Below are positions 10,301 to 22,894 of a stretch of 64,000 nucleotides of DNA, piece by piece. Position 1 is the first letter of the stretch. Each line of letters opens with the position of its first letter. The position numbers and the translations under genes were made by a program. The notes under the pieces are model-generated. The model made no database searches and had not been told where the DNA came from. It worked only from the letters and a program-made list of their open reading frames with translations. The stretch is from Ephemerocybe angulata (Eukaryota > Basidiomycota > Agaricomycetes > Agaricales > Psathyrellaceae): NCBI GenBank assembly GCA_013368325.1, contig JAACJK010000064.1:248001-312000 (forward strand), read 5' to 3'.

Positions 10301-13222
10301 GTCCTGCAGGTCGCAAGGGCTCGACGGCGTCGACGTTCGTTGGCGTGCCGTCCCTCGTGCACTCGCTCGAAAAGCTGTATCTTGGGGAGAACAGGCTCGG
10401 GGACTACGATGTGCATCCGCTGATGCGGTTTAAGGAGTTGAGGGTTCTGAATCTGTCGTTTAACAACATCTCGGACTTGCCGCCGACGTTCTTCAAGAAC
10501 TTGCTGCAATTGGAGGAGCTGTACCTCAGCGGGAACAGGCTGACGACAATACCCACGGAGGACCTGCAGCGAATGACGCGCCTTTCGACGCTGTTTTTGA
10601 ATGGGAATAAGCTACATACGTTGCCGCAGGAGTTGGGCAAGGTGAAAGACCTTACGATCTTGGATGTGGGGAGTAACCAGTTGAGGTATAACATCAATAA
10701 TTGGGAGTTTGATTGGAATTGGTATGTGTGCGAGTGCTCTGCGTGTGGCATGGGATTGATGGGTGTTTCCTTGCAGGAATTTCAACAAGAAACTCAAGTA
10801 CCTTAACCTGTCGGGGAACAACCGGTTGCACATCAAGCCTGAACCGAGTCGCAACTCGGGGCATCGGATGAGCAGGGACCTGATCACTCTCGGGCGACAG
10901 ACGTTGGCGGGCTTCAGAGGCCTCACCAACCTGCGCGTCCTCGGCCTCATCGACGTCACTTACACCAACACGAACGACGCGTACGCCGATATCCCTGACG
11001 AGAGCGACATCCGCCGTGTCCGAACCTCCAACTCGGAAGTTGGAACCATGTCGTACGGTATCGCGGATTCCCTCGGTACGAGCGACGCGCTTCACATTCT
11101 CGATCTGGTCCACGAATTCCCGACGCGTCCTGGAGAGCCCAAGAAAGCCATCTTTGCCATGTTTGGACGCTATCGACCGCCGAAGGGCCTGCATCCACAT
11201 ACGAGCCCAAACAGGGTGTCCAAGTTCCTCCGAGATGAATTCGTCAACGTTTTCACGACTTTGCTGCAGGTGGACCGGAAGCAGGAAGACCTTGTGGCCG
11301 ACGCGATGCGACGGAGGAAGGAGTCTGTTCCTGATGCGCTGCGGAAGAGGGAAGAGAAGGAGACTGTACCGTACGCGCTGAGGCGCAAGCAGGGCGAGGG
11401 CGTGCCCGATGCACTCCGGAGGACATTCCTTGAGCTCAACAGGAAGCTGTACCTCGAGCTCAGCGCGTTCAAGCGCAAGAACTCGCAGGCCAGCTCGACC
11501 GCGGCGTCTAGGTCGTGGGGCGACGACCCTGCCCTGCAGCGGACAGGCGCCTCGGCAGTCGTGGTGTACTTTGTCGACAAGACGATGTACGCTGCGAACG
11601 TCGGCAACGCGATGGCGGTGGTATCCAGGTCGGGAATGGCGTACTGTCTTTCGAAGAAACACGATCCGTACGACCGCAACGAGATTCACCATATCCGATC
11701 GGCGGAGGGCTGGGTCTCTGGGGCAGGGCTCGTGAACGACGAGGTGGCGACGTCGAGGTCGTTTGGAAATTTCCTGCTGGTGCCCGTTGTTAACGCGAAG
11801 CCGCATATCACCACTTGGCAGCTCGGCAGCTCGGACGAGTTTGTGATCATTGCCAACCAGGGATTGTGGGACTTTATTCCGTTCCAGACTGCGGTGGACA
11901 TTGTGGGAGACACGGCGGGGCAGGATCCGATGATTGCTGCACAGAAGTTGAGGGATTTCGCGATTAGTTATGGGGCGGATGGGAGCACGATGATTATGGT
12001 GGTGACGCTGTCGAAGCCGACGCAGGAGTATCGACCGAAGAGGGTCCCGGAGACGTATATCAAGGATGCGTCGAGGTTCAAGACGGAGATCCCGCCCCCC
12101 ACTGGGCATCTGGCGCTCGTGTTCACGGATGTGAGGAACTCGACGCATCTGTGGGAGGTCAACCCGGGGATGCCGACGGCGATGCGGTTGCACAACCAGC
12201 TCATGCGGTGGTGTTTGCGGAACTATGGGGGGTACGAGGTCAAGACGGAAGGAGATGCGTTCATGGTCGCGTTCCCGACGGCGCTGTCGGCGGTGTGGTG
12301 GTGTTTGACTGTGCAGAAGAAACTCTTGGAGGAGTCGTGGCCATTGGAGATCTTGGAGTGCGAGGACGGGAAGAACGTTCTGGACGACAACGGCCTGATC
12401 ATTGCCCGCGGTCTGTCTGTGCGGATGGGCATTCACTGCGGGTTCCCGTCGTGCGAGCCGGATCCTATCACGCATCGGATGGACTACTTCGGCCAAATGG
12501 TGAATCGCGCCGCACGGGTGAACAGTGTCGCGAATGGCGGGCAGATCATGATCACAGCGGACATCTTGCGCGAGATCAACGTGCGCTGCTTGGACTCGAC
12601 GGAGGAATCGGAGTCGGAGTATAGCAAGATCCAGCCTCAAACAGCCGTCGACGGTATCAAGGAGATCGGGGTCGTCGTCGAGCACGTCGGGGAGGTGAAA
12701 CTGAAGGGCATCGAATTGCCGGAGTTGTTGTCTGTGATATACCCCAAGGGGCTTGAAGGGAGGCATAAGTTGAAGGAGGGCCCGTCGAACGAGACGGGCT
12801 CAGCGTCGCGTGTGCAGCTTAGTGTGCCGCAGACGAAGGAGCTGGGCATGCTGTGTCTGCGGCTCGAGGCGCTTTCTGGTGGGCGGCTGTTCCGGTCACA
12901 GCCTGAGCGCAAAGGTAGTATCGCGTCGGCGGTGGGGGTGGGAGACGAGGCGGGCCAGGAGGGCGAGGAATGTCCTGCGGTGTTTACGGCAGATCCTGAG
13001 CTGTTGCTGCCGAAGATGTGCGAGGCGTCGTCTGACAAGGACTTGATGGTCGTGCTGGACAGTCTGTCCGGGCGCATTGAGAATGCTATCGAGTCGTTGG
13101 CAAGGAAGTTTTGCCCGCCGAGTGTGGATAAGGATGAGTTCATGGCGGCGCTTATGGAGGGCAAGGAGCTCGATGCGCGGACTTTGGAGTATATCTCGTC
13201 TGTGTTGCGCGGCATGCCATGA
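7349..13222 (+). CDS. CYR1: Adenylyl cyclase (Ras-associating, LRR, PP2C-like, class III cyclase)
   Basis: Exons 7349-7495, 7607-8873, 8927-9084, 9139-10721 and 10777-13222 give 1866 residues. The ATG has good context (AGCCATGG). Domains in order: a Ser-rich N terminus; a Ras-associating domain at about 416-505; more than 15 leucine-rich repeats to about 1080 (LxxLxLxxNxL pattern); a PP2C-like domain at about 1143-1460; and a class III cyclase at about 1490-1710. Metal-binding Asp1503 (FTDVRNST) and Asp1545 (KTEGDAF), adenine-selecting Lys1541 and the Asp of MDYFG, and the VNRAARV transition-state Asn/Arg are all visible. The PP2C domain lacks the usual FDGH motif (FAMFGR instead) and is probably regulatory. 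The enzyme makes cAMP for PKA signalling, normally under Ras and Galpha control. Confidence 0.97.
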
Positions 13223-13770
13223 TAGCTGTCCTGTGCTGCTGCTTCATTGATTCATTATCTATATATCTATTCACCCTTTCATTCATTCACGATTCATCAT
13301 CCTTCTTCGCATTATTTCTAGTGATACCTTCATCGATGTACCATTGCTTTCGACCATGCTGTCCTTCTGCTCACCCCCCACAAGTAGATTTGTCTCTATT
13401 TCTATTTTGCTTTATCTTTCCCGCATTGAACAGTTGTAGGAGTAGGGTGTAACAATAGCTGTATTTATTCATTGATTGGGAACGCAATGAATTGTTTTCC
13501 AATATCGACGTGCTTGGCTTAGCCTCTGCCCGAGTGAGTGTATTGATATGTATGTGTCCGCGTTTACCTCTTATCCGCGTCCTCGAACAGAGGCTAGTAG
13601 AGAGTTGGGACCAGCTGGCGAATGAGGAGGAGGGGAAAATCCTCGGTCCTCATCAATGAACATTGCGCGGCCAGTCACCGGTCAAAGCCTCTAGGTAGAG
13701 CCCAATCCTAGTTTCTGAGTCGGGCAAATTGCAAGACGGAGCAAAAAGTAAGCCCTACTTGAACCCAAGT
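13223..13770. other. 3' flank of adenylyl cyclase
   Basis: This AT-richer, pyrimidine-rich stretch of about 550 bp lies between the cyclase stop and tRNA-Arg. It has no recognisable gene and probably contains the cyclase 3' UTR. Confidence 0.5.
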
Positions 13771-13842
13771 ACCCCCGGCGAGACTCGAACTCGCAACCTC
13801 CAGATTAGAAGTCTGACGTCATAACCATTAGACAACGAGGGC
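13771..13842 (-). tRNA. tRNA-Arg(UCU)
   Basis: The minus strand folds as a 72-base cloverleaf: acceptor GCCCTCG pairs with CGGGGGT (one G-U), the anticodon stem TCAGA/TCTGG closes the loop CTTCTAA with anticodon TCT, and the T arm is GCGAG-TTCGAGT-CTCGC. No intron. Confidence 0.95.
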
Positions 13843-14920
13843 TTATGACTGTGCTTACCCCAGGCGACCATAAGGCGCCGTTGCCGCCAAAATACTCCCT
13901 GTTTTCCTCGGGCGCTTCTTGGCAGCCGGCGCCTTTCCTCACTCCAATTCAGCAACAAGCCAATTGTTTCTGAGAGATGCCTTTGGGAAGGGGATTCGAA
14001 GTCAAAGTCATAACCTGTTATGACGTGATTCCCGGGTGCAATCGGACGAGCTCATACATGATGGCAGCCGAGAAGGCATTGCGATCGCGACAACTGGGCC
14101 CAAGCTCGACAGCACACGTACTTGTGTACCGTAACTTGTCCACGCCAATCCCAAGCCAAGCAAGTTTGATGGCGCTCGGTATCTCGGATCCTCGGAAACT
14201 CGCCTCGAGGGATGGGAGGGTGTCTACAAACGTAACAGCAAGTTGGCTCAAGGCAACGCGCAGAAGGTTGTAGGTCCCCGAGATATGAATACAGAATCGG
14301 AAGCGGTGGCCCTGGACAGTGGAGATGTGTATAGTACAGGTAGAAGGGAGGTGGTCTTGGCTTCTTGGGCGCTTGAAAGGCGATATTTTTGGGCTGACTG
14401 GAAAGCTCCGGGTTTTAAGGCGTTCGCATAATAGTGTGACGGGCCGCCACAGGCGATTGCCTCTGGTCAAACTGTGCGCTACCTCTGCCCAGTGCCTTGT
14501 GGGCGTAATCAGACGTCAAGTGAAGTGTCAACAGTGAGGAGGAGGATGAGAATATTCATGACCCGGTGACTTGGCTTGGCATGGAGCTAAACATGAATGC
14601 TGGCGAAAATTTGCTGGCCACCTGGATAGGCTTGCAGATTCCCTTCAGCCTTCGCTGTAGGACATAATTAGCACGTCCTAGGGAAATTCACCATGATGCA
14701 TCGCAGAGATGAACAAAAATCAGGGGGTAAGTATGCTGCGGGCCCGGGGGTTGCTCATGAGTGTGGGAAGCCGAGAAGATAAGTTCAAAGTCCGCTTGGA
14801 GGCCTTGGGGACAGCGTTGTTGTTGCCCTTTAACGTCGTATAATTCCTGGAAAACCCACTACCTGTCGTCCTCATCGTCTGTGTCGATAATATTCGCTCT
14901 TTACCTTCCCGGACAGCCAG
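13843..14920. other. Intergenic region, no gene recognised
   Basis: About 1.1 kb lies between tRNA-Arg and the glycosyltransferase gene. Open frames of about 100-150 codons occur on both strands around 14.0-14.5 kb. They overlap each other and lack splice consistency or known motifs, so I do not call them. The last about 40 bp before the ATG is the likely leader of the glycosyltransferase. Confidence 0.5.
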
Positions 14921-16637
14921 ATGCTGTACTTGACGTCGGATGACTTCCCCGTCTGTGAGTATCTGTCGGCCTCTTCCAATGAGCAGCGTCACTAACAGCC
15001 AAAACCCAGTTGTGCCATTTGGGGTCATTGGGTATGTAAAGCAGCGTCGAAGGACTATGAAAGAGACTGACAACAACCAGCTTCTACCGCTATCTGTGGT
15101 ACTGCATACGTTTAATCGCCTGGTGGACCTACCGCCCGGTTCCCCTACCCGAAAACCCGACATACATCGCTGCGGAAGATGTGACCATTATCGTGCCCAC
15201 AATCGACGCCGGAGAAGAGTTCAAAGAGGCTGCCCACAGCTGGCTCGTTGGCAAGCCGAAGGAGATCCTCATTATCACGGAGGAGAAGATGCTGGGCCCC
15301 CTACAGGACCTCGCGAACCAGGTCGACCCAGAGCGTATCCGCGTGCTGACGGTCCCCTTCGCGAACAAGCGCTTGCAGATGAGCCACGGGATCAAGAATA
15401 CGACAACGGACATCATCGTGTTTGCAGACGACGACGCCATCTGGCCCCCGACGCTGCTACCGTACACCCTTGCCTGCTTCGAGGACCAAAAGGTCGGCGG
15501 TGTGGGCACGAGCCAGCGCGTGCAACCCGTCGGCAACCGTATGACTGTCTGGGAGGTGCTCGCCGCTTTCCGCCTCACCATCCGCAACATTGAGATCTCG
15601 TCCTCGACCCACATCGACGGCGGCATCCCCTGCTTGTCTGGCCGCACAGCCGCGTACCGCACGGTTATCCTCAAGGACCCCGAGTTCTTGCACGGCTTTA
15701 CGCATGACTACTGGCTCGGAAAATACCAGCTCAATTCGGGCGACGACAAGTTTTTGACGAGGTGGATGGTCAGCCATGGGTGGAACACGTATGTGCAGTG
15801 CTGCAAGGAGGCGGAGCTGCTGAGCACGATGAAGCCGAATTGGCGCTTCTTGAAGCAGGTGTTGCGGTGGACGAGAAATACGTGGCGCTCGGATCTCAGG
15901 AGCTTGTTCATGGAACGGCACGTCTGGACGTCGCATCCCTATGTTGCTTACACCATGGTGCGTGCGTTTTCCTCCTAGCTGAATGCTTATACTAACGAAG
16001 CGTTTAGGTGGACAAGCTGTTCAACCCGCTGACGCTGCTCGCTGGACCCGTCTTTGTCTCCGTGCTCATCTATAAGAGTACGCTCGCGACGGACAAGGGA
16101 GGCTATCACCTGCCGTGGTGGAACATCATCGCCTCCTACGTCGTCTGGCTCACGGCCACACGTACACTCAAGCTCATGCCGCACCTCTGGCAACGGCCCC
16201 AGGATGTCATCTTTGTACCCGCGTTTATTCTCTTTGGATACTATTTCGCCGTGATGAAGATGTACGCGCTCTTCACGCTGCACGAGGTGAGTTTGTTGTT
16301 GTTCTGCTCCCATGATGCTTGTGCTGATGAACGTTAGACTGGATGGGGCACGCGTGCGGGTATTGGCGATGCGTCGGCTGCCACCGCGGCGCTCGATAGG
16401 CAGAACGAGAAGGAGGCGACGAATCATAACCAGCATTTGCATCCCACGAACCCGTATGGGAACGGCGCACACAACACCTCGGACCTGTCGCTGGACGAGC
16501 CGCGGACGCCGAACACGTCGACGCCGATTTACACGCAGAGGTCGGAGCATGTGCGGGGGAACAGCATCACGACGCGCAGGAGGCCGGCGGAGGACGATAC
16601 GGGGAGTTTGGAGCTGCAGGTCGGATATGCGAGATGA
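14921..16637 (+). CDS. CPS1: Processive family-2 glycosyltransferase, Cps1/hyaluronan-synthase-like
   Basis: Exons 14921-14954, 15010-15031, 15081-15957, 16008-16286 and 16338-16637 give 503 residues. The two tiny first exons are fixed by reading phase. Residues about 13-35 form an N-terminal membrane segment. The GT2 catalytic core follows: VTIIVPT, the DDD metal site at 135-137 (FADDDAIW), GDDKFLTRW at about 239-247, and the processive motif Q278xxR281W282. At least three C-terminal membrane segments follow, then a hydrophilic tail. It resembles the Cryptococcus Cps1 family, which polymerises a surface polysaccharide from UDP-sugars at the plasma membrane. The exact product is not readable from sequence. 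The SGNH esterase-like genes downstream suggest that its glycan may be acylated. Confidence 0.9.
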
Positions 16638-17306
16638 GGAGGGGAACATGGACGGACAGCTGAATGCGTAATGAACTCTTACGAGTATCTACTATTACTA
16701 CTTTTTTGATATCCTATTAGAACGAGCTTACTTTCTTTTACTTAAGGATTCCTGGTGATCGAACTATTTCTTCCCGTCAATCATACTTGTTGGAACTTGG
16801 GGCGTGGTGCGTGTGGTGGCTCGGGGTGAGGCCGAGGGAAGATTTCTGAGATGGAAAGAAACGGTGTTGCTTGCCCGTTGGATAGTATCGAACTTTATAC
16901 CTGTCGCAATTCCTCGCAGGCTTGGCTCGCCGAGAACCTGGGCGTGTCAGGTCAGTGGTGCGCATGTGCTCGTAGTCCAGCGGTGTATAGAGTGCGTATG
17001 GTCTGGGTGCTTGGTGACGTTGGTTGAGAGCTGCGCTGCCCTAACTTTGGCTACATGGAGGGAGAGTGTATGCGATATCGCGCTATTTTCTGCTTTCCAT
17101 TGGCTGGGACGGTCAGCTTCGCCGGTACTCGAAGGTTGCCTGCGAATTTCGAAACGCGGACTGAAGTTTCCGGAATCGTTACTTCGGCCATGCAAGACCG
17201 TTCAGGGTCGACCAGCTGGTTGACTACTTAAGTTCCGAATGCCCGTTGTGAGTTCAGAGAAATTGAAATCCCCGACCCATGGCGGACGTTACCTCGTCAG
17301 CTACAT

Positions 17307-17702
17307 ATGTCTTGGGATTCGATTCAGACGGCCAAGAGAGTAACGAGCTGCTCTTCATCCTTTCTTCCACCCGTCCGTTCCACTGCTTGCATACTTATGT
17401 AGGCCACAGACGCAGCGGGTGTCAATGTCTGGCTAGGGCATCTAGCCACCGTTACAGTTCTGGCAGCATTGTTCATCCATTCAACTCACCCTCTTTCCCT
17501 TGCTGTGAGTTCTGGGACTCGCGTTTTCTTTCTTCGCACAACGGCCTAACCTCCCCGCTAGCCCTTGGGAGGAGGATATTTACACCGAGTCGTTTCCCAG
17601 AGGGTTCTCATGGATTTCTTTTATGGATCATGCTCTATCATGCTGCGCCGCAGTAAATGCGGGGGTCGCTCGGGGACTGGGGGAGGGCTTTGGCCCCTGT
17701 GA
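17307..17702 (+). CDS. Candidate small single-pass membrane protein
   Basis: Three exons (17307-17339, 17403-17504, 17562-17702) join in phase 0 to 91 residues. The second intron is textbook (GTGAGT..GGCCTAAC..CTAG); the first uses GTAACG..TGTAG. Exon 2 encodes a hydrophobic stretch (VWLGHLATVTVLAALFI) suited to one membrane span, and the tail is Gly/Arg-rich. I recognise no family. A competing unspliced frame (17279-17656) is open through the same DNA, so the gene model is tentative. Confidence 0.35.
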
Positions 17703-18089
17703 CCCCATTACATGCCGAGATCATTAAATGATGATGGTGGTGATCCGAGGCGCGTCCAATATTTCCCAGAAATCGAATCAGCTTGGCTCAAGCTTGGCTG
17801 TTGCCACGAAGATACTAGTCTGGTCGATAGCTCGCGACGACGACCAAGGCGATAGTGCACGACGACCACGACGATTCTGCTGTACTTTGTGCGTCGGTAT
17901 CTCCCCCTTAAGTGGTGACGGTACTGACTTGGACGACGATTTACAGGCTGCGTTTCATACGACCTGAATAATCACAGGGGTGAACGAGCCCATATAGTTG
18001 GGGTCTGATAAAGCATAGTGAGTTATAATATCTCTATTGTAAGGAGATAGCTGACAATGTGGTACTCCAGACGCTAACGAGCGCCCAAA

Positions 18090-19804
18090 ATGTCGCATCC
18101 TCGACTGGACCGCGCAATCAACCAAATGCACCCTATCATGGGACGCCTGCGGACGAGAAGAGGCTTTTTCGTAGCAGTCACCTTCTCCATCGTCCTTATC
18201 TTCCTCTACACCACCGCCTCAGGGTCCGTTAGCCCGTCCGAATGGGTCCCAGACTCCCTGCGCTTCAGCAAAGGCGGCAGCGGAGCCGCCTCGTGCACCC
18301 CGCAGGAGTACGCCCAGGGCAAGTGGGTGTACCGGCCATACTGGACGCGCCCTGGGCCGCTCACCAAGACCGACCCCGTGAACTTCAAAGTCGACGAGAG
18401 CCTCCCGCACCCGAACATCAACATGACGGGGCCGGAGAGTGTGCTCAAGTACGCGCGATTCGAGGGGTGTGCGAGCAGCCGCGAGTTCCACTGGCATCTT
18501 GCGGGGGACAACGAGGGGCAGTTCGACCGGTTCCCGGGTCCGTTGGAGTGGGAGTGGGTGCCGGGCGGAAACTGTGGGAAGGAGGACGGGCTGCGGGAGT
18601 GGAATGTCGAGGACGTCCTGCGCGAGCTGGTCGAGGGCGGCGGGTGGTTGCTTGTGGGTGACTCGGTGACGGAGAACCAGTTCTACTCGATCTCGTGTCT
18701 GCTGTACCCGCACGTTATCGCGACGCCGGATTATACACTTTCGCAGTGGTGGGAGCGCGACTGGCCGCAGAATCTGTACCTCAACCCGGAGTCGCCGCTG
18801 CTCAAGGACGACGACACCGTGCTGCTCACGAAACACAAGGCCGCGGGGCAGGGGAGGCGAAAGATCACACCTCCGCCTGGGTTCAACATCACAAGCACCC
18901 CGCTCGTCACCTTCCGCCGCGTCGACCTGTTCTACTCCGAGGCCGAGCTCAAGGAGATGCATCGCGAACTGCACCCCGAATTCTATACGGAGGGCAAGGA
19001 GTTCGTGTTGTTCGGCGACGAGGTGAACTACACGCTCAGCCCGGACGTGTACCTCGACATCTTCTTCAAGCCGCTGCCGGAGGGCAACTACAAGACGCTC
19101 ATCACGAGCAGTGCGGGGCATTGGACGACAAACAACTTCCACGGGTACCACCGCGAGAGCGAGGGTGCTGACGTAGCGACGAGCACGACGGGTCTGGCGG
19201 ACTCCAAGAACCCCGTGATGGGGTACGACGGGTTGCTGCAGTTCTATGGAGAGGTCGTGGAGCGCTGGGCGAACAAGATCCAGGATGCGTTTGACGTGCA
19301 TATGGGAAAGACGAAGGGCGCGGGGTACCCGCCTGGCAGGGAGAAGGAGCCTCAGGCTATTGTGAGGGCGTATCTGCCTGGACACGAGGATTGCCATAAG
19401 ATTAGGCAGCCTGCGACGACCATTCCGAACTATACGTGGAACTGGTGGAACTGGGGAGAGATTTGGAAGTTCAACAGGATCTGGGAGGTGAGTATGATGT
19501 TAGACTCGACGTGCGCTCGATGCTGACTGGAGTTTTAGAACTTGCTGAAGCTGAACGAAAAGGCGGGGGCCAAGCCGTTCAAGAACGTCCACTTTTTAAG
19601 GATTGATCGGCCTGGACGGTTGAGACCTGACGCTGTACGTACCCTTCTATCTCCCCTTGTGCCATTCCTGACTTAACATCGCCCTTGATTTAGCATGCTA
19701 CGGGAGACTGCCTCCACATCATGGCGGGCGCTGGCGTCATGGAAGGCTGGACCCATTACATCTGGCACTACGTGTCGCGCGAGGTGCAGAGGCTCACCGC
19801 CTAA
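18090..19804 (+). CDS. SGNH/PC-esterase membrane protein 1 (TBL/Cas1-like, putative glycan O-acyltransferase/esterase)
   Basis: Exons 18090-19487, 19539-19634 and 19694-19804 give 534 residues. It is a type II membrane protein: a basic N terminus, a transmembrane segment at about 25-43, then a lumenal domain. The nucleophile motif GDS (Asp191-Ser192, in LLVGDSVTENQFYS) and the distal D503xxH506 (GDCLHIM) are the signatures of PC-esterase/TBL-type SGNH enzymes, which add or remove O-acyl groups on polysaccharides in the Golgi. Conserved blocks CTPQEYAQGKWV, FEGCASSREFHW, SSAGHWTTNNFHGYH and WGEIWKFN are shared with three paralogues in the window. Unlike them it has no intron at the GDS codon. 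It is the nearest esterase to the glycosyltransferase and is on the same strand. Confidence 0.88.
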
Positions 19805-20835
19805 GCTGGGCCGGGTTGATATGAATAGCTCGAGATTTATCTTGAGGATATACCCTAGAGGAGACGATGCTCTGGATGCGTTATCTCATGTGCTACGATA
19901 TGGACGGGACACTACTACTAATATACACAGGGTTCTATTTTATTTTGGAGTACAAGACTTTGGGACAGGGTGGTGCCAGGGGTCCGGAGCCCTGGAAGGT
20001 GTGGTCGGAGCGGTCTATCCATAGAAAGCGATCCCTCTGCCTTCTTTTGCGATCCACGCAAGTCCACGCAACGCCCAATTTGGTGCAGATAACGTTACAC
20101 GTGATCGTGGACAAGTGGCTTTGACAACTCACCTCTTGTTCCAAACTATGCTTGAACTTCAAACTTATGTCTGGGTCCCCACTATATCTGCACCCTTTGG
20201 AGATCAACAAAGCTCGAAAGTACGTTGTTTCGAACATTCTCATACCATTACCAAGGACCAGGTCCGAATCGTCCGATGAATGTAGTGCACCATGCCATAC
20301 TGCACATGGTGGTGCAAGCAAGGTGCAAATGTGCCTGACCTCACAGTCAGTCCTACTTCAAAGTGCCAAGCAAGCCCTCATCCAACCCTCGTCGCAACTT
20401 TCTGTCATCTAACGCCGCCAAATCATTATGTCGTAGCCTGATGGCGTTTCTGCTGCGGGATTTGCGGTGAATCTAAACACCATCCGGCATCGCTGGCAAC
20501 TGCTCGTAGTGACCACGTTGATCAATTGGAAGAAGGCCGACCACTGACCTCCACTGACCTTTTCATTACGAGTATCATAGCTCGCTTTGCAGAAACACTC
20601 AAAGGAACCGAAATTTCCTAAAATCTCTGGCTTGGCACCGACGAGTCGAATCAAAGGGACACATGGGGTTGGTAGAGAAACGGAAGATCATCACTAACGG
20701 GCGCTACGATTGTATTCTCGCATCGCTTCCCGCACTCAATCATGCGAATGGCTCCACTATACCCACTGAAACCACGTAACGCCAGCGTTGGCTGCTCGAA
20801 TCTCCCACAGCCTACTTCCTTCCTCTGCCTTCCCC
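19805..20835. other. Intergenic region between two SGNH genes
   Basis: About 1 kb contains the 3' flank of SGNH gene 1 and the promoter of SGNH gene 2. Open frames here are short, overlap each other and lack motifs. I see no additional gene. Confidence 0.5.
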
Positions 20836-22512
20836 ATGCTGGAGCAACGGAGATTCTCGAGGCGCAGGCTCATCCTCCTCACAACTGGCTTTGTGTCTCT
20901 GGGCTTGCTGTACCACCTTCTAGCCAAGAAGACGAACCTACTCGCTATCGCACCTGCGTATAGCCCTTTCTCCTCCCGGATATGCGGGTCGAAGGGCAGG
21001 ATATGTCCCCAGGACGAATCTGACGCGCTGCAGCTGGCCTCTCTGGGCGACAACTCTGGCGCCGGTGGTCAACTTTCGTGTTCTCCGAGAGATTATGCCA
21101 ATGGGACGTGGGTGTTTCAGCCGCCCGCGCCAGGTACCGTTCCGGAGCGGATGGGAAACGAGTGGGACGCGTTGGCTTTTGCAGGCTTCGAGGGATGCGC
21201 TAGTACTCGAGAAGTGCACTGGCACATGGCGTCGAACAACGAAGGACAGTGGGATAGGTTTCCGAACGCGACGAGGTGGAGATGGAAACCGGGGAAAGGG
21301 TGTAGAGGGCTTGAAGGGTGGGATAGGGAAAAGGTTGTGAGGGATTTGGTGGAGAGGGGAGGATGGTTAATTGTTGGTGGTGAGTACTTGTGCGCTAATA
21401 GCGCCCGATTCGGTTCTGACAGTCCCCTTTTTGACGCGATTTCCATTGTCGAAACAGATTCGGTCTCCGAGCAGCACTTCTTTTCGCTATCATGTCTGCT
21501 TTACCCGCACGTCATCGCAACGCCAAATTACTACGAGGTTGACTTGAGACGGGATGCCGTCCAAAACATGTACTTGAACCCCGAATCGTCCCTGGCAGCT
21601 CGTCTCTCCTTCCCCACGGGTTTTGAGATTGACAAGACACCCCTAGTAACCTTTCGACGCGTGGACATCCTGTACTCGCAGGAAGAGCTCGTGCAGATGC
21701 ACCACGACTACTACCCCTCCTTCCCTTCATCGGAAAACCTTTTCAGCGACGAGAAAACCTGGTCACTTTCCCCAGAAGTCTATCTCGACACGTTCACGGC
21801 TCCTCTTCCACTTGCTAATTATGCTACGATGATCGTCAGCACGGGTGGGCACTGGACTACGAGTCTTTTCTCGGGCTACCGAAATCCGTTGAAGGAGGGC
21901 ATGGGAGTCGACGGCGTCGTTTCCTTCTTTGATGATGTCGCAAAAAGATGGACTTTGCATGTCCAGCAACGGCTTTGGAGTGACCAGGCGGAGAATAGCT
22001 TCGTTGCTCCAGGGAGGTCCCCGTGGGTGGAAGGGGGTCGGCGAAAGAGGAGAGTCATCGTCCGGCCGTATCTGCCTGGGCATCCTGACTGTCACAAACG
22101 ACGGGAGCCATCCCAGGAGGTTGAAGTTCTGGACCATGAGGTATACAACTGGAAACATATCTGGAAGTACAACCACATCTTCGAGGTTAGCCATTTCTGA
22201 GTGTTGTGCGGAATGGAATACTAAGCTTTCGTTTCATCAATCTACAGTCCATTCTGTCAAACCGCAGGGCGTACCCCGACATACATTACCTTCCTATCGA
22301 TCGGCCAGGAAGATTGAGGCCAGATGCAGTAAGCATTCCAAGCATATCTGGGAAATGGGCTTGTTACTTACGTTGAAGTCTTCCTATAGCATGCAACTGG
22401 TGACTGTTTACATATCATGACGGGAGCGGGTGTTCTTGAAGGATGGTCGCACTACATCTCCCATTTTTTGGCAGAGCAAAAGGTGAGTCTTGGTGGAACA
22501 TCTCAAGGTTAA
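20836..22512 (+). CDS. SGNH/PC-esterase membrane protein 2
   Basis: Exons 20836-21379, 21458-22185, 22248-22328 and 22390-22512 give 491 residues. The ATG chosen (MLEQRRFSRRR) precedes a membrane segment at about residues 11-30. The first intron splits the catalytic GDS Asp codon (GGT G|GTGAGT..AACAG|AT TCG); Asp182-Ser183 and D456xxH459 (GDCLHIMTGAG) are intact. The lumenal domain carries the family blocks CSPRDYANGTW, FEGCASTREVHW and STGGHWTT. It is tandem with and same-strand as gene 1, but diverged. The 3' end is ambiguous: a GTGAGT after AEQK could start another intron, giving a slightly shorter C terminus. Confidence 0.85.
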
Positions 22513-22837
22513 TGACTTCCTTCTGAAGCTAATGTATTCCAAAAGCAATAGAATTAGGGATAGCAGTGCGGCTCAGGTCTAGGGACAAGATTGACAGGTA
22601 CAATGATATACTCAGTCCCATGACTTAGGACATCCACGGCGAGCATGTTATGTCGATATCTCGGATAGCATGTGGGGTGTATGACGGGGAGCGCCTCTGT
22701 CTTCATATGAGGGCTGGGCGGGAGTCGCTCGGAACTTCCGCAACGGGTGTGAAATCGCCTTGCTGGTGCGGGTGTCGCCTAGTATTGACCCGGATGCGAC
22801 GAAGGACTTCACACTGTGGTAACGTAGCTTGATGCGT

Positions 22838-22894
22838 TTACCAGACCTAGTAGTCATTCACGTCGACTCCCCCATTCTAAGTATTACCATTTAA
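22838..22894 (+). pseudogene. 3' remnant of a GYKLP type 2 gene
   Basis: On the plus strand this stretch aligns with the last codons of the type 2 copy at 1916-2545 (CCTAGTAGTCAT, CGTCGACTC, ATTACCATTTAA) and ends at the equivalent stop. Nothing convincing of the rest of that gene remains here. A convergent type 1/type 2 pair therefore probably stood at this place before most of the type 2 member was lost. Confidence 0.45.

Noticed and set aside
10694..12766. 690-codon open frame on the minus strand opposite adenylyl cyclase
   Set aside because: Arg/His/Leu/Pro-rich translation without domains. It is the mirror of the GC-rich cyclase codons, whose plus-strand frame has clear catalytic motifs.
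14018..14470. 150-codon minus-strand frame near tRNA-Arg
   Set aside because: Overlaps a plus-strand frame of similar quality, with no known domain and no supporting introns.
18219..19397. 392-codon minus-strand frame opposite SGNH gene 1
   Set aside because: An antisense shadow of a high-GC3 gene; low-complexity Arg/Leu/Val composition and no motifs.
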